A stretch of DNA of 64,000 nt from Acidobacteriaceae bacterium (lineage in GTDB: Bacteria > Acidobacteriota > Terriglobia > Terriglobales > Acidobacteriaceae), in the NCBI GenBank assembly GCA_035944135.1, contig DASZBM010000001.1, positions 558,001-622,000 of the forward strand, read 5' to 3'. The position numbers and the translations under genes are program-made. The notes under the pieces were generated by a model, which had not been told where the DNA came from, searched no databases, and saw only the letters and a program-made list of their open reading frames with translations. Shown piece by piece: positions 16,127-28,764 of this stretch (positions are counted from its first letter, which is position 1; the number at the start of each line of letters is the position of its first letter).

Positions 16127-16891
16127 TTAGTGAAGCGGGTGCCGGTTGATCAGATAAAGCAGCGGGAACAGGAATAGCCAAACGATATCGACGAAGTGCC
16201 AATACAGACCGAAATTTTCGATCGGCGCGACATACCCGGCACTGAATTCGCCTCTTCGCGCACGCCAGATAAGCCAAAAGAGCAGGGCAATACCGATGAT
16301 CATGTGCAGAGCGTGCATGCCCGTCATCCCGAAGTAGAGGAAGAAAAAGATCTGCGTGCGCTGCGCCATATCGGGCGCCAAGGGTTTTTCGTGAATCCCG
16401 AAAGCTGCCGGGTTTACATATTCGGAGATGTCATAGTGCGCGCCCGGGATGTGGTGATGTACCCACTCGGCGTGCCACTCAACTCCCTTAATACATATGA
16501 ACGCAATGCCGAAGACCGTGGTCAGAATCAAGGTCCAAACCAGCATGTCCTTCTTGCGCACCTCAGCACACCACACCGCGAGAGCCATAAAGAAGCCTGA
16601 CGTGATCAGGATCGCGGTATTGGCGGTACCCAAGGGAATGCTGAGCTGATTCGACGCCGTGAAGAACGCATCGTAGTACCAGTTGCGATAGAGGAGGTAC
16701 GAAAAGAAGAGGCCTCCGAAGAACATGATTTCGGTAAGCAGGAACAGCCACATCCCAAAGCTTCCCGCCTCGCGCTGCTGCTCGACCGTCTCAAAGTGAT
16801 GACGGTGCTGCGGCAGCGAGACATGCGCGTGCTCTGCATGGACCGCTGTCTCGTGCGTGTATGGATGCTCGGTCGCGACGATGTTATCCAA
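16127..16891 (-). CDS. coxC: Cytochrome c oxidase subunit III
   Basis: 254 aa. Seven hydrophobic segments can be traced, beginning [24 protein letters not shown], which contains the conserved Glu of subunit [17 protein letters not shown] and [18 protein letters not shown] near the C-terminus are family hallmarks. Its first 8 bp overlap the end of coxA, indicating translational coupling. Subunit III carries no redox centre but stabilises the catalytic core and its proton uptake. Confidence 0.93.
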   Translation of the reverse strand: MDNIVATEHPYTHETAVHAEHAHVSLPQHRHHFETVEQQREAGSFGMWLFLLTEIMFFGGLFFSYLLYRNWYYDAFFTASNQLSIPLGTANTAILITSGFFMALAVWCAEVRKKDMLVWTLILTTVFGIAFICIKGVEWHAEWVHHHIPGAHYDISEYVNPAAFGIHEKPLAPDMAQRTQIFFFLYFGMTGMHALHMIIGIALLFWLIWRARRGEFSAGYVAPIENFGLYWHFVDIVWLFLFPLLYLINRHPLH

Positions 16892-18554
16892 CGGTCGTCA
16901 CCTCATTCCTCTGCTTTTGCTCGAGCCACTCATAGTCATAGGCTTCGTGATCCATGATTGGAATCTCGATGAAGTTTTCCGTCAGCGGCGGGGATTGTAT
17001 CTGCCACTCGAGGCCGGTTGCTTGCCACGGGTTGTCACCCGCGATGGCGCCGTACTTCAGGGACCAGGCGAGGTAGAGGAGAGGCAGCATGTATCCCACT
17101 CCGAGCACTGTCGCACCTGCCGTCGAAAGGACGTTGAGCACCTGGTACTCAGGCGGATAGGCATGATAGCGGCGTGGCATGCCGAGATATCCAAGGATGA
17201 ACTGCGGCATGAAGGTGAGGATGAACCCGATAAAGGTCGTGACTGCCGCAAGCTTGGATAGCGACTCCGGATACATGCGGCCCGTCATCTTCGGCCACCA
17301 GAAGTGCACGCCTGCCAGGAATGCCATAAGCATGCCGCCGACCATCACGAAGTGGAAGTGGGCGACGATAAAGTAGGTCTCTGTCAGGTGGATGTCCATG
17401 CCCAGCGAGCCGAGAAAGACACCCGTCAGTCCGCCAATGGTGAACAGGCCCAGGAAGCCGAAGGAGTAGAGCATGGGGGTCTCGAAGGTGATCGAGCCCT
17501 TCTGCAGGGTGAATGCCCAGTTGAAGACCTTGATCGCCGAGGGCACCGCTACGAGCATCGTCAGCAGTGAAAACACCAGCGCCGAGTAGTTCGAGATCCC
17601 CATGATGAACATGTGGTGTGCCCAAACGAAGAACCCGAACAGCGCGATTGCGACCGAGCTGAAGGCGACGGCCGTGTAGCCAAACACGCGCTTTCGGCTG
17701 AACGTGGAGATCGTCTCCGAGATAACGCCCATGCCCGGCAAGATCATGATGTACACAGCCGGATGGGAGTAGAACCAGAACAGATGCTGAAACAGCAGCG
17801 GATCGCCGCCTTTGGTCGGATCGAAAACGCCGATTCCGAAGACGCGCTCTAGCAGCACGAGAACCAGGGTGATCGCCAGAACCGGCGTACCCAATACCAT
17901 CAGCAGCGAGGCTGCGTAATTCGACCACACGAAAAGTGGCAGCCGGAACCACGTCATGCCCGGGCAGCGCATGCGGTGGATCGTCACGATGAAGTTCAGA
18001 CCGGTGAAGATCGAGCTGAACCCAGCCACAAAGATAGCCAGCGCCGCTGTAATGACGTGCGTGTTCAGGTAATGCGTCGAGAGCGGGGTGGTGAAGGTCC
18101 AACCGGTATCCACGCCACCGAGCACTAGCGCGGCGAGCAACATGATGCCGCCAACAACATACAAATACCAGCTCAGCAAATTGATCTTCGGAAAGGCAAG
18201 GTCTTTCGCTCCGACCATGATCGGGATCAGGAAGTTCCCGATCGTTGCCGGCACCGACGGCACCAGGAACAGGAACACCATGATGATGCCGTGCATCGTG
18301 AAGAACTTGTTGTAGGTATCGGCCGCCACGAGATCGGGTTGGGGCGTCAGCAACTCGAGTCGGATCAGGCCGGCAAACGCTCCTCCGATAAAGAAAAAGA
18401 AAGTGATCGAGATCAGGTAAAGCATCGCGATCCGCTTATGATCGCCGGTCAGCAGCCAGCTCAACAGGCCGTGCTCTTTGTTGAGATAGCTGACCTTCGG
18501 CAGTCTTGCCGTGGCCTGATCGGGTAGAGAGACGATGGTTGCTGTGCTGCTCAT
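16884..18554 (-). CDS. coxA: Cytochrome c oxidase subunit I, A2-subtype heme-copper oxidase
   Basis: 556 aa with twelve helices. Low-spin heme and CuB ligands are recognisable: HGIIMVF near residue 85, [14 protein letters not shown] near 261, AHHMFIMG near 314 and [10 protein letters not shown] near 399. In helix VI the sequence is YSHPAV instead of HPEV, so the K/D-channel Glu of A1 oxidases is replaced by the Tyr-Ser motif of A2 enzymes such as Rhodothermus marinus caa3. The enzyme reduces oxygen to water and pumps protons. It overlaps coxB by 4 bp (ATGA). Confidence 0.96.
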   Translation of the reverse strand: MSSTATIVSLPDQATARLPKVSYLNKEHGLLSWLLTGDHKRIAMLYLISITFFFFIGGAFAGLIRLELLTPQPDLVAADTYNKFFTMHGIIMVFLFLVPSVPATIGNFLIPIMVGAKDLAFPKINLLSWYLYVVGGIMLLAALVLGGVDTGWTFTTPLSTHYLNTHVITAALAIFVAGFSSIFTGLNFIVTIHRMRCPGMTWFRLPLFVWSNYAASLLMVLGTPVLAITLVLVLLERVFGIGVFDPTKGGDPLLFQHLFWFYSHPAVYIMILPGMGVISETISTFSRKRVFGYTAVAFSSVAIALFGFFVWAHHMFIMGISNYSALVFSLLTMLVAVPSAIKVFNWAFTLQKGSITFETPMLYSFGFLGLFTIGGLTGVFLGSLGMDIHLTETYFIVAHFHFVMVGGMLMAFLAGVHFWWPKMTGRMYPESLSKLAAVTTFIGFILTFMPQFILGYLGMPRRYHAYPPEYQVLNVLSTAGATVLGVGYMLPLLYLAWSLKYGAIAGDNPWQATGLEWQIQSPPLTENFIEIPIMDHEAYDYEWLEQKQRNEVTTVG

Positions 18555-19612
18555 GGCTTCACCGAGTCCTGGTTGGTGCCGACTGCGGGCGTAACAGGCG
18601 AGGCCTGGTTCGAGTCCGCTGTGACGAAGGTCTGCTGGATGCGGTAGTTGGATTGCAATTGCTTGATGAATTCGACGATATCTATAAGACCGTCTTCACT
18701 GATCTGCCCCTGATATGTGGGCATGATCGGAGCGAAACCAGCCGTAACATGCTGCGAGGGATTCAGAATCGCGTCGCGCAGATACGCGTCGTTGACAAGG
18801 ACTTGGCTCCCATCAGTCAGCGTGAGCTTCGATCCATAGACACCTGCGAGATTCGGGCCGCGGGCCGAAGCATTGCCGGAGTGGCAGGCGTTGCATCCCA
18901 TGGACGCGAAGAGGCGCTCGCCGTTCTGCGCCAGGCTCATGCCTGAGTTGGACTGGTCCAGCCATTTCTTGTAGTCGCCTGGGTCCATCGCGGTCACTTC
19001 ACCGATCATGCCCGAGTGCAGGGTTCCGCAATACTGCGTGCAAAAGATGTGATACGTTCCCGGATCCGTGGCCTGAAACCAGACTGTGGAGTAACGGCCC
19101 GGGATGACCTCGCGCTTCACGCGAAAGTCCGGGATTGAGAAGCTGTGGAAGACGTCCTGCGAGATCATCGTCAACTGGATCGGCTGTCCAACTGGAATGT
19201 GCAATGCATTGATTTCGTGCTGGCCGCCCGGGTGCTCGGCCTTCCACATCCACTGTTTTCCTACCACATAGATGTTCATCGCATTCGGTGGAGGATCGTA
19301 GATCCGGAAATACAACAGGCCTCCCCACACGAAGGTGACAAGGAATAACGCCAGCGGAATGATGGTCCATGTAGCTTCGAGGATCGTCGAACCCTCGACT
19401 TGAATAGCCACGGGATGCTTGTCGCGGCGATACCGCAGAGAGAAGTAGAAGACCAGGATGGCCACGAAGACCAGCCCGAAAACAGAAATCGCGACCAGGA
19501 AGAAATACAGCGCATCCGTATAGGGTGCGATGGTGGATGCTTCGGCCGGAAAGAGCGCCGAGCTATGCAGCCACTTGATCAGAAATTGCCACAGGACTGG
19601 ACTAATACCCAT
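18551..19612 (-). CDS. coxB: Cytochrome c oxidase subunit II with fused cytochrome c domain (caa3-type)
   Basis: 353 aa. Two N-terminal helices (residues ~30-60 and ~80-105) anchor a cupredoxin domain whose CuA ligands lie in [13 protein letters not shown] near residues 190-202. A C-type heme domain follows: CNACH near 240, with PTYQG after an IMP giving the likely distal Met. Fusion of CuA and heme c defines caa3 oxidases, which accept electrons without a free soluble cytochrome c. This suits docking to the monoheme ActE encoded upstream. It follows sco closely and overlaps coxA. Confidence 0.95.
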   Translation of the reverse strand: MGISPVLWQFLIKWLHSSALFPAEASTIAPYTDALYFFLVAISVFGLVFVAILVFYFSLRYRRDKHPVAIQVEGSTILEATWTIIPLALFLVTFVWGGLLYFRIYDPPPNAMNIYVVGKQWMWKAEHPGGQHEINALHIPVGQPIQLTMISQDVFHSFSIPDFRVKREVIPGRYSTVWFQATDPGTYHIFCTQYCGTLHSGMIGEVTAMDPGDYKKWLDQSNSGMSLAQNGERLFASMGCNACHSGNASARGPNLAGVYGSKLTLTDGSQVLVNDAYLRDAILNPSQHVTAGFAPIMPTYQGQISEDGLIDIVEFIKQLQSNYRIQQTFVTADSNQASPVTPAVGTNQDSVKP

Positions 19613-19620
19613 CGTTTGCC

Positions 19621-20559
19621 TTATCCGTTCCGCCAGTTGTCATCATGCCAATTTGGCACGCTGCCGAGTTTGCGGCTCAGTTCCTTGTCTCGCCGAAACA
19701 TCAGAAACATAAATCCGCCGAGGCTCGCAACCGTCACCATGCCGCCCAGCTGAACAACCCGCGCAACGATCAGAGAGTGCCTGTTGATCTGCGGATCGTA
19801 GTGATAGCAATAGGTGAGGATATTGGCAACGGGCGAGCCGATCTTGTTATCCGAGGCGTCAATCAATCCCAGAAGGATGTCCTTCGGCGAGTACTCGACG
19901 CCAAGGTAGTACTGCGCCACTCGACCTTGAGGTGTCGCCAGCTCGATCGAGCTGGCATGCGCAAATTGAGTGAGCTTACCGTCTGGTCCGGGCACTCGAA
20001 CGTAGCCAAATCCGATCGCATCGGTAAGAGCTCGGATGCTGGGTTCCTGCCCAACGAGGAAATGCCAGCCGTTCGTGGTCTCCGGTCGACCATAGCGACG
20101 GAGGTAGAAGTCCTTTCGCCGCGCTGCCAGCTGCGATGTCTCGGTCGGATCGATACTGATGACAACGACCTGGAAGTCTTTGCCCGGCGTAAGATGCACC
20201 ATCTCAAGCGAGCTCGTGATGCCGTCTAGCTCCTCCGAGCAGAGCATCGGACAGTTGTAATAAACCGCCGAAAGAAGCACTGGATGTTTGCCATCGAAAT
20301 ACCGGCCGAGGGTGACGGGATTCCCATGATCGTCTGTGAACGTGGCGCCGAGAGGAAGCTGCGCGTTCAGATGTTGCTGAATCTTTGCGCCTTGCAGCAC
20401 TTTCGGCAGTTGATCGCCTACGTTTGTGCCTTCCGCCTTATCACCATAGCTCGATACCTGTGCACACAACGGTGCAACCGCCAGCCCTAAAGTTAGGGCA
20501 ACGACAGCCAGCCCCGGGAGGAGGCGGCAGCAGTTGCGGTTTGGGGTAGATCGAATCAA
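19621..20559 (-). CDS. SCO1/SenC-family copper chaperone with C-terminal membrane anchor
   Basis: 312 aa. An N-terminal signal or anchor segment (LAVVALTLGLAVAPLCA) is followed by a thioredoxin fold with the copper site CPMLC near residue 103 and the conserved His in QFAHASSIE near 210. A second hydrophobic segment near residues 265-290 is unusual for short SCO proteins but common in those encoded in ACIII operons. It should deliver copper to the CuA site of the adjacent coxB product. It lies between the act and cox halves of the operon, 8 bp before coxB. Confidence 0.9.
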   Translation of the reverse strand: MIRSTPNRNCCRLLPGLAVVALTLGLAVAPLCAQVSSYGDKAEGTNVGDQLPKVLQGAKIQQHLNAQLPLGATFTDDHGNPVTLGRYFDGKHPVLLSAVYYNCPMLCSEELDGITSSLEMVHLTPGKDFQVVVISIDPTETSQLAARRKDFYLRRYGRPETTNGWHFLVGQEPSIRALTDAIGFGYVRVPGPDGKLTQFAHASSIELATPQGRVAQYYLGVEYSPKDILLGLIDASDNKIGSPVANILTYCYHYDPQINRHSLIVARVVQLGGMVTVASLGGFMFLMFRRDKELSRKLGSVPNWHDDNWRNG

Positions 20560-20588
20560 GGGGTCCTCGTGATTAATTCTAAGCGCGC

Positions 20589-21281
20589 TTACTCGTGGTG
20601 CGCCTCAGCGCGGTTAAACTCATTCTTCTGCTCTCGCGCCTCGATGGTGTCGAGCTCATATCCGGTACGCGCGAAACCATCGGTGAGGGGGGCCTGCACT
20701 GTGGGTTGTGTCTCACCAGCCATCAGCGGTCCGGGTTGTGCAGCGGACGGCGGCTTGGGAAGTCCTTGCTGCACGACGAGTTGCATGGCCCGCGATATCG
20801 GAATTCGAATCGTGCCGGCGGGCAGGTCAGCCGAGCTGCTGTAATAGTTCAGCAACAGATCCTCGCGTGCATGAAGATCTGCGATGTCCTGGTCACCGTC
20901 GTCCATCTCAAGGCGGGGAGTCGGGAAGGTCTGTGTCATTTGCGCGAGCTGCCGCTGCTCCATAACAGCATTGGAGGTCAGGTCCTCGCGCTTCTCTCCA
21001 CGCGGAGTGGCGCCAATCTCGTTCTGGCCGGAATGCCATTTGTCGGCCGGGCCGTCCCGCTTCGCGAGCGTGTAATTAATGGCCTTGCCCATGAAGAAGC
21101 AAAAGACAAAGAAGATAACAAGGAAGCCAGAGAGGCCGGCGACAAACGTAATGATGCCGCCAACATTGACGTCTTCGACCTCGTAGCCGGGGTGATCAGG
21201 GTCACGCACCGCGGGAACAGGGTGAGGCCCGGTGGGATTCGGGCGGCCCGGATCGTGTCCTTCGTGTCCTCTAGTGGGCAT
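20589..21281 (-). CDS. Conserved single-span membrane protein of ACIII operons
   Basis: 230 aa. A His/Pro-rich N-terminus precedes one helix (IITFVAGLSGFLVIFFVFCFF, residues ~42-64); the remainder is soluble and should face the periplasm. A segment of charged residues (LHAREDLLLNYY) leads to GTIRIPISRAMQLVVQQGLP near residues 155-175. That Arg-Ile-Pro-Ile, Ala-Met, Gly-Leu-Pro pattern recurs in accessory proteins encoded beside Alternative Complex III. No heme, copper or iron-sulfur motif is present. Its start overlaps the end of actF by 11 bp, so it is made with the complex. An assembly factor or supercomplex linker is an inference. Confidence 0.7.
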   Translation of the reverse strand: MPTRGHEGHDPGRPNPTGPHPVPAVRDPDHPGYEVEDVNVGGIITFVAGLSGFLVIFFVFCFFMGKAINYTLAKRDGPADKWHSGQNEIGATPRGEKREDLTSNAVMEQRQLAQMTQTFPTPRLEMDDGDQDIADLHAREDLLLNYYSSSADLPAGTIRIPISRAMQLVVQQGLPKPPSAAQPGPLMAGETQPTVQAPLTDGFARTGYELDTIEAREQKNEFNRAEAHHE

Positions 21282-22617
21282 GTTCAGGCTCCAGAAGCTC
21301 TTCCGTATGGGGATCGTTCAGGTGGATCAGTGGCCGGCGTGTCAGTTCGGTCAGGTAAACGACCATCCACAACGCCACAACCGCGAGAGGCACAGTGATG
21401 TAGGCGAGAATGCCGAAGTTCCCGGCCAGATGCAGGTTCCCCGCTGCGTCCTTGAAGTTCGGCTCAATCAGCCAGAACATATCGATGAAACGGGCGCCAA
21501 TCATAAACACGCACAGCCAAATCATGCGCCGCTTCGATCGCTTGAAGTCACGCGACAGAAGGATAACGAACGGGATAACCCAGTGGCAGACGACGTCGAG
21601 CGTGCAGATCGTCCACCAGCCACCGCGGATCCGATGCAGGTACCAGGGAATCTCATCCGGCACGTTGCCGGAGTAGATGATCAGGAACTCGGCAAAGGTC
21701 AAGTAGATATTGAGCATCGTGAACGCGAAGGCCAGTTTGCCTAGATCGTGCTGTTCAGTGATGCGGAACATGGACTTCATCGGCTCATAACGCGACAGCA
21801 GGACAAGCGTAAGGATGCCGAGTGCCAGCACTGCATATCCCTGAGCAACGAGGAACTGCAGACCGTAGACCGAGGAGTACCATGTCACGTCCAGCGACTT
21901 GACGAACACAATGACGAAATCTGTCATCAGGATCACGTAGAGCATCAAGGACGGCCCGGAGAGATTTTCGAACCGTGTCCGCCAGCGATCGAAGCTCAGG
22001 AAGGTGCCGGCCGCCGGATCGCGGTCGCTCTCAAGCGTCCAGCTGTTGACCAGCGTGACCACGATGGCCATGAAACCTAGCACCAAGATCGCCTGCACCC
22101 ACGCGCTTACAGGGCTCAGCATGGAGTGCTTGAGATTGATGCAGAGCTCCTGCTCCTGCGTAATGAGACCCGACTGGAAAGCGTTCCACGTCTGTGATGG
22201 TGTGCTGAAAGCAGCCCACTGATAGAGGTGCTTCATCAGGAAGAGCACTGGGAGCATCATCACGACGATCAGCCAGATTGTACGGGTCATCGCCTCCAGC
22301 GGACGGCGGAGGACATGGCCCCACTTGCCTCCCGACAGGTACTGGACCAGCAGCAATGCCAGCGCGCCACCCGTGAAGTTGAAGCACATCATTACGCCCA
22401 TCAGGTACGAGCGAAGCAGATGATTCCGGCCCTCGGGAGTCCACAGGAAAAGCAGAAGCGATAGCACACCCAGCACGACTGCTGCAATCAGCGCATAGGT
22501 GCGCCAGCGCAGGATGATATCCGGCGCGGTCAATACCGATGGCATCTGCCGCGGGTGTGGGTGCGCCACCTCGCCATGGGTGGGGCCGGCTCCGAAATGT
22601 TCTTTCTCAAATGCCAT
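21271..22617 (-). CDS. actF: Alternative Complex III subunit ActF (quinone-binding membrane subunit)
   Basis: 448 aa with about ten membrane segments, beginning WRTYALIAAVVLGVLSLLLFLW. It is the smaller of two NrfD/PsrC-like integral subunits in ACIII; ActC is the other. Conserved features include LLVQYLSGGKWGHVLRRPLEAMTR and, near the C-terminus, RRMIWLCVFMIGARFIDMFWLIEP. In characterised ACIII structures the ActC-like side binds menaquinol, while ActF completes the membrane core. The gene lies 55 bp after actE. Confidence 0.93.
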   Translation of the reverse strand: MAFEKEHFGAGPTHGEVAHPHPRQMPSVLTAPDIILRWRTYALIAAVVLGVLSLLLFLWTPEGRNHLLRSYLMGVMMCFNFTGGALALLLVQYLSGGKWGHVLRRPLEAMTRTIWLIVVMMLPVLFLMKHLYQWAAFSTPSQTWNAFQSGLITQEQELCINLKHSMLSPVSAWVQAILVLGFMAIVVTLVNSWTLESDRDPAAGTFLSFDRWRTRFENLSGPSLMLYVILMTDFVIVFVKSLDVTWYSSVYGLQFLVAQGYAVLALGILTLVLLSRYEPMKSMFRITEQHDLGKLAFAFTMLNIYLTFAEFLIIYSGNVPDEIPWYLHRIRGGWWTICTLDVVCHWVIPFVILLSRDFKRSKRRMIWLCVFMIGARFIDMFWLIEPNFKDAAGNLHLAGNFGILAYITVPLAVVALWMVVYLTELTRRPLIHLNDPHTEELLEPEHAH

Positions 22618-22672
22618 CGATCATTCGCCTTCGTGGTCCTGAAACATCGTTCGATCGCTGTTCGTTGCTTCC

Positions 22673-23554
22673 CTAATGTTGCGGTCCAGCCAACCTGCCC
22701 GGCGCCTGCGCGTCCGGTTTTGCAAGCGGAGGCCCAGAAGAGTTTCGAGTCGTGGAAGGCTGCGCCGCTGTACTGTTCCCGTGCGTTTGCGAACCCGCCG
22801 GGGCCGTCGTGGTCCCCTGCCCCGGAATGCCGTTGTCCTGGCCGTTGGGTGTTCCGTAGACAGCAGTCGACGGAAGTCCCCACGGGTCTGCAAAGCCAGG
22901 AGGCATTCCCTGGTCGTTTGCAATCTGGTGAAGATCTTCGACATGCGCCCCGGCAGGAACGTCCGACTGCTTCGCGTTCTGGCTCAACTGGAGCGCACGG
23001 ATGTAGGCCGCGATAGCCCAGCGATCCTGCGGCGTAATCTGTGCAGCGTAATCAGGCATGGCGCCATAGCCGTTGGTCATGACCGCGAAGAAGTGGCCGA
23101 GTGGTGCGCTGCGGAGCCGGTCCGTATGGAAATCGCCTGCCGGGCGATAACCACGCTGCACGATCATGCCGTCGCCGTTCCCTACGCGTGAGTGACACGG
23201 AGTGCAGTAGACATTGAATCGCTCCTGTCCGCGTGCCATCGTGTCCGGCGTCAGGTCGATCGGCAGACCGTCTCCCTCTTTGCCATTGATCAGACCCGTA
23301 TAAAAATACGAATCCTCGTTCCCCTGGTTGCGCGCGACCGTATTTGCAACCTGCGGTCGCACAGACCGGCCGTCCGGATAGAACGTGGTGCCGCGCTGGG
23401 GGAAGAACTTGGGCTCGTCCTGCATATCCTGACGGCAGCCGGCGAGCACCAGCATCGCACCGGTCGACAGGATGATGGCCGTGACTCGTACCGCTCTTTC
23501 AATGCCTGAAGCCAGCACTTGGCGTCTCGTCTTTCGCATCTCGAATCTCTGCAT
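22673..23554 (-). CDS. actE: Alternative Complex III subunit ActE, monoheme cytochrome c lipoprotein
   Basis: 293 aa from the ATG at 23554, sharing one base with the actD stop (TAATG). A lipobox LAGC near residue 36 follows a hydrophobic segment, so the protein should be a lipoprotein. A single heme motif YCTPCH lies near residue 115, with MTNGYGAMPDY downstream giving the axial Met. The tail after residue ~205 is rich in Gly, Thr, Pro and Gln and looks disordered. ActE passes electrons from ActA/ActB to the caa3 oxidase. A longer upstream reading would run through actD and is not supported. Confidence 0.92.
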   Translation of the reverse strand: MQRFEMRKTRRQVLASGIERAVRVTAIILSTGAMLVLAGCRQDMQDEPKFFPQRGTTFYPDGRSVRPQVANTVARNQGNEDSYFYTGLINGKEGDGLPIDLTPDTMARGQERFNVYCTPCHSRVGNGDGMIVQRGYRPAGDFHTDRLRSAPLGHFFAVMTNGYGAMPDYAAQITPQDRWAIAAYIRALQLSQNAKQSDVPAGAHVEDLHQIANDQGMPPGFADPWGLPSTAVYGTPNGQDNGIPGQGTTTAPAGSQTHGNSTAAQPSTTRNSSGPPLAKPDAQAPGRLAGPQH

Positions 23555-24095
23555 TAGTGGTCGACCTCCACAACAGAGACCGGGTTGAACTGCTCGAGAA
23601 ACACGCGGGTCCCGGCAACCGAGAATCGCGGGTCGTGTGCCTCGAGGCAAAGGAAGAACTTGTCCGTCGTCGCGCCGTCGCGGAAGTTGGGAGCGTTGAA
23701 CAGCGGATGATAAAGCTGCGGTAGACCATTCAGCGCAATCATCCCGAAGGCAGCCGAGAGACCCGCGAAGAGGATGGTCCACTCGTAGCCGGGAATCACA
23801 AAGGCCGGCCAGCTGAATAGTGGCATCGCGCGGATGTTCAGCGGATACCCCCAGACGTTAACCCAGACTTCCATGCCATAGCCCGTTATCAGCCCCATGA
23901 TGCCGCCGATGAGACAGATGAGCGGAACGCGCGTCTTATGAAAGCGCAGAGCCTCGGCTGCTTCCTCCACCGGGTAGGGTGTATAGCACTCCATGCGGCG
24001 ATACCCTGCGCGGTGCGCCATCTCCGTCGCGTGCACCAACTCCGACGGCGTGTTGAACTCCGCCAGCAGACCGTAGATTCCTTCACGCACCGGCA

Positions 24096-24096
<1 letters not shown>
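23554..24096 (-). CDS. actD: Alternative Complex III subunit ActD (DUF3341)
   Basis: 180 aa. A soluble N-terminal part opens IYGLLAEFNTPSELVHATEMAHRAGYRRMECYTPYPVEE, the DUF3341 signature, followed by two helices (LICLIGGIMGLITGYGMEVWV and WTILFAGLSAAFGMIALNGLP). It has no cofactor motif; ActD is an integral structural subunit. The gene overlaps actC upstream by one base and actE downstream by one base, so expression is tightly coupled. Confidence 0.93.
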
Positions 24097-25544
<1,448 letters not shown>

Positions 25545-25545
25545 G

Positions 25546-28500
25546 TTAAGCAAGCTCCGGGTTCGGGTTGATAACGCCGGCCGTGTACGTGGTGCGCGGA
25601 CGGTAGTTCAGATCGGCGAGCACCTGGTAATCGCGCTCTGTCGCCTTTCGCTTCGAGACCTTCGAGTTCGGATCGTTCATATTGCCGAACACGATCGCGT
25701 CCGTCGGGCAAGCCTGCTGGCAGGCCGTGATGATCTCTCCATCACGGATCGCACGATTTTCCTTGTCGGCCTCGATCTTCGCCTCCTGGATGCGCTGCAC
25801 GCAGTAGCTGCACTTTTCCATCACGCCGCGCGAACGCACCGTGACGTCAGGATTGCGCATGAACTTGAGGCTTTCAGTGTCGTAGTCCGAGTACAACAGG
25901 AAGTTGAATTTACGCACCTTGTAGATGCAATTGTTCGAGCAGTACCGCGTGCCCACACAGCGGTTGTACACCATTACATTGAGGCCTTCGGGCGAGTGGA
26001 TCGTCGCACCCACCGGACACACCTGCTCACATCCGGCCGATTCGCAGTGCTGGCAAAGCATTGGCTGGAAGAACGCCTGTGGTGCGTGAAGATCGCCTTC
26101 GAAGTACGTATCGATACGAATCCACTGCATGATGCGGCCGATCTTGACCTGCTCACGGCCTACGACGGGAATATTGTTCTCCGCGTAGCAGCTAACGACG
26201 CAGGCATTGCAACCGACGCAGGAGTTCAGGTCGATCGACATTCCCCACTTGTTTTGCAGCGCACGCGACGATGGATCCTGATGGTCATACCTCCACGCAT
26301 CGGGCCAGAAGCTCTCGTCGTGCGGAACCGCTTCACCCTGCGGGTTATAACCGATCTTGTTGACCAGCGTCAGGCCATCCGCAGTCCCGTGATGCGCGTA
26401 CGCTTCATCCTTCTGAACATCCGCGACGGTGGCATAGCGGATGATCGACCGCTCCTGCGCTTCGTGTCCCGCCAGCGAATAGACGCCCTGCTTGTCGAAC
26501 TCTTTCCGTTCGAGATCATGCTGCGCAAAATTGCCGCGGTGCTCGATGTTGTGCACCTTGGTGACGCATATGTCGTACGTCCCCTTGCCACGCGTGATCT
26601 TCAGACCGGAGTCCCACAGCGGGTTCGTCGACGTGCGCAGGAGGTAAGCATTGACACCCACGCCCGCACCCACGCGACCCGCTTCTGCGCGACGCCCGCC
26701 GCCAAGATGCAGCGTGATGCAGTCATTCGGGTGGCCGGGAACCATCAGCACCGGAGCAATGACCTTTCGGCCTTTGAGCTCGAGCTCGATGGCCTCGTTC
26801 TCCTCGATGCCGAGCTTGCCCATCGTCTCAAGGCTGATGAGCGCGGCATTGTCCCACGACAGGTTCGTTACCTGCTTTGGCAGCTCCTGCAGCCAGCCGA
26901 TGTTCGCATAACGGCCGTCATACAACGAGGGATCCGGCAAGAACCTGATTTCGAGTGTGCCGTCGGCCGCCGGCGCCGCAGCCGGCGAATTGGCGGCATT
27001 TTGCGCAGCTGCTTTCGGTGCCGAAACGGTCGCAGCTGTGTTCGCTGTGCCGTCAACCCAGCCATCGTGCAGCGCCTTTTTCCAGGCCTTCGCAAAATCG
27101 CCATCTTTGATGTACGTCTTGGCGTTCGCCGTCACCGCGTCATAAGAAGACTTAGATGGATCAATCAGAGCCTGCAGAATGTCATGTGCAGACTTGCCGC
27201 CATACAGCGGATCGATCATGGGTTGGATGATCGAAATCGTTCCGTCCGCGCTGCGCGCATCGGACCAGCTCTCCAGATAGTGAGCCTGGTTGATATGCCA
27301 GGTTGAATAGAAGCCCGTCTCGTCGACGTACTGGCCAAGGTGCACAGAGTTCGGCACCATGTTGAATCCGGCGATGAAGTCGTAATCTACGGGCGCGTTG
27401 TACAACGGATTCACGCCGAGCATCACGAGCCACTTCACCTTGCCGGCGTTCATGTCGTCAACGAGCGACTTCAGATCCGCACCTTGCTCGGACGGAATCG
27501 GCGCCAGCGGCGTCGAGTAGCTGACCGTCTTACCAACAGCACCCAGCGAGGCATTCAATGCATGCGCGGCGGCATGACACGCCGGTGAAGACTGCGGTCC
27601 CGCGATGACAACTGCGCGGCCATTGGCCTTCTTCAGATCATCCAGAACAGCGGTTAGGAACTTTTGCGCTGTGGGATCTGCTACTGAACCACCGCCACCG
27701 GCGAGGCTGCTCGCAAACGCTTCAACCTCGCTCGGCTTCAACCGCAGCGCATGATCCGCCTTGAACCCCGTAACCGACGGCATCGTCTCCACGACGTACA
27801 GCCGGTTCATGGTCTTGCCTTCCGCGTAGCGACGGCGCTCCGCAAAGGACGCCGCCATTGGCAGGAAGCCCGGGAAGCCAATGCCGCCTAAAAAGTCCGC
27901 GTCGAGAGAGAGAATGACGTCGGCATCATCCAGCTTGTACTGCGTGTCGTAATAGTCGCCGAAGGCCGCCTTCGAAGCCGCGCGAGCTGCGTCACCATTC
28001 ACGGCGTCGTACTGGACCAGCTTGGCCTGGGGATATTTCGCCTGCAGCTGTTTCCACTGCGCCGCAAGCGTTGGAGAGGTAATCGTCTCCGACAGGAAGT
28101 ACAAGCCCTGACCACCAGAAAGCTGACCGACACCCTTCGCAAACTGCTGCTGGAAATCTCCCCACTCCGCGGCATCACCACGGAAACGCGGATGCTGCGA
28201 ACGGTCCGGATCATACAGCCCCAGCAGCGTACCCTGTGTGAACGCGTCCGAGCGCCCTTTGGACATAGGGTGCTCCGGGTTGCCGTCGACCTTGATCGGA
28301 CGGAACGCGTCCGACTTGATCAGCACCGGAACCGCGCCGGTCGGGAATGGATGCGCGCTTGCAAAGTACATCGGACGGCCCAGGACAAGGTCCTCGGGCT
28401 GCTTGATGTATGGGAAGATCGGCTCATCGGGCTGCTTGGTGCAACCTGCCAGGCCAGCCAGCGCAAAGCTCGCGCCCATTACCTTCAGAAAGCTCCGGCG

Positions 28501-28764
28501 CGAAACCGCGTCAATCCACTCGCCCGCACCCGACTGCCGCGGGAACTCCTCCTGCATCAGGTCGTGGAACTCAGGCGTCTCCGCCAGTTCGTCGAGGTTC
28601 TTCCAGAACCGCCGCCCGGTCTTGCCGTCGAGCTTCGCCCGAACCTCGGCAAGCGTCATCTTCTTCCGAGGAGCAGGCGCGATCGCCGTTATAACCTGTG
28701 CCGTGCTTTCGTTTGCCGCCGAGCCCGCGGCCTTCGCCTCTTGATTCATCATCGTCTCGTTCAT
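25546..28764 (-). CDS. actB: Alternative Complex III subunit ActB (molybdopterin-oxidoreductase-like plus iron-sulfur domain)
   Basis: 1072 aa from the ATG at 28764, which overlaps the actA stop by 4 bp (ATGA); an ATG at 28773 is an alternative. Near residue 90, [21 protein letters not shown] is a Tat-like RR motif ending in a lipobox-like Cys. Residues ~130-750 resemble the molybdopterin oxidoreductase fold, which in ACIII holds no Mo cofactor. The last ~280 residues carry four Cys clusters ([35 protein letters not shown], and CSYC with CQQAC), fitting three 4Fe-4S and one 3Fe-4S. It forms the wire from quinol to the hemes. Confidence 0.95.
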   Translation of the reverse strand: MNETMMNQEAKAAGSAANESTAQVITAIAPAPRKKMTLAEVRAKLDGKTGRRFWKNLDELAETPEFHDLMQEEFPRQSGAGEWIDAVSRRSFLKVMGASFALAGLAGCTKQPDEPIFPYIKQPEDLVLGRPMYFASAHPFPTGAVPVLIKSDAFRPIKVDGNPEHPMSKGRSDAFTQGTLLGLYDPDRSQHPRFRGDAAEWGDFQQQFAKGVGQLSGGQGLYFLSETITSPTLAAQWKQLQAKYPQAKLVQYDAVNGDAARAASKAAFGDYYDTQYKLDDADVILSLDADFLGGIGFPGFLPMAASFAERRRYAEGKTMNRLYVVETMPSVTGFKADHALRLKPSEVEAFASSLAGGGGSVADPTAQKFLTAVLDDLKKANGRAVVIAGPQSSPACHAAAHALNASLGAVGKTVSYSTPLAPIPSEQGADLKSLVDDMNAGKVKWLVMLGVNPLYNAPVDYDFIAGFNMVPNSVHLGQYVDETGFYSTWHINQAHYLESWSDARSADGTISIIQPMIDPLYGGKSAHDILQALIDPSKSSYDAVTANAKTYIKDGDFAKAWKKALHDGWVDGTANTAATVSAPKAAAQNAANSPAAAPAADGTLEIRFLPDPSLYDGRYANIGWLQELPKQVTNLSWDNAALISLETMGKLGIEENEAIELELKGRKVIAPVLMVPGHPNDCITLHLGGGRRAEAGRVGAGVGVNAYLLRTSTNPLWDSGLKITRGKGTYDICVTKVHNIEHRGNFAQHDLERKEFDKQGVYSLAGHEAQERSIIRYATVADVQKDEAYAHHGTADGLTLVNKIGYNPQGEAVPHDESFWPDAWRYDHQDPSSRALQNKWGMSIDLNSCVGCNACVVSCYAENNIPVVGREQVKIGRIMQWIRIDTYFEGDLHAPQAFFQPMLCQHCESAGCEQVCPVGATIHSPEGLNVMVYNRCVGTRYCSNNCIYKVRKFNFLLYSDYDTESLKFMRNPDVTVRSRGVMEKCSYCVQRIQEAKIEADKENRAIRDGEIITACQQACPTDAIVFGNMNDPNSKVSKRKATERDYQVLADLNYRPRTTYTAGVINPNPELA

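Noticed and set aside
22673-23782. Longer actE start at 23782
   Set aside because: The added 76 residues are antisense-like translation of actD in another frame; the ATG at 23554 abuts the actD stop and gives a lipoprotein leader.
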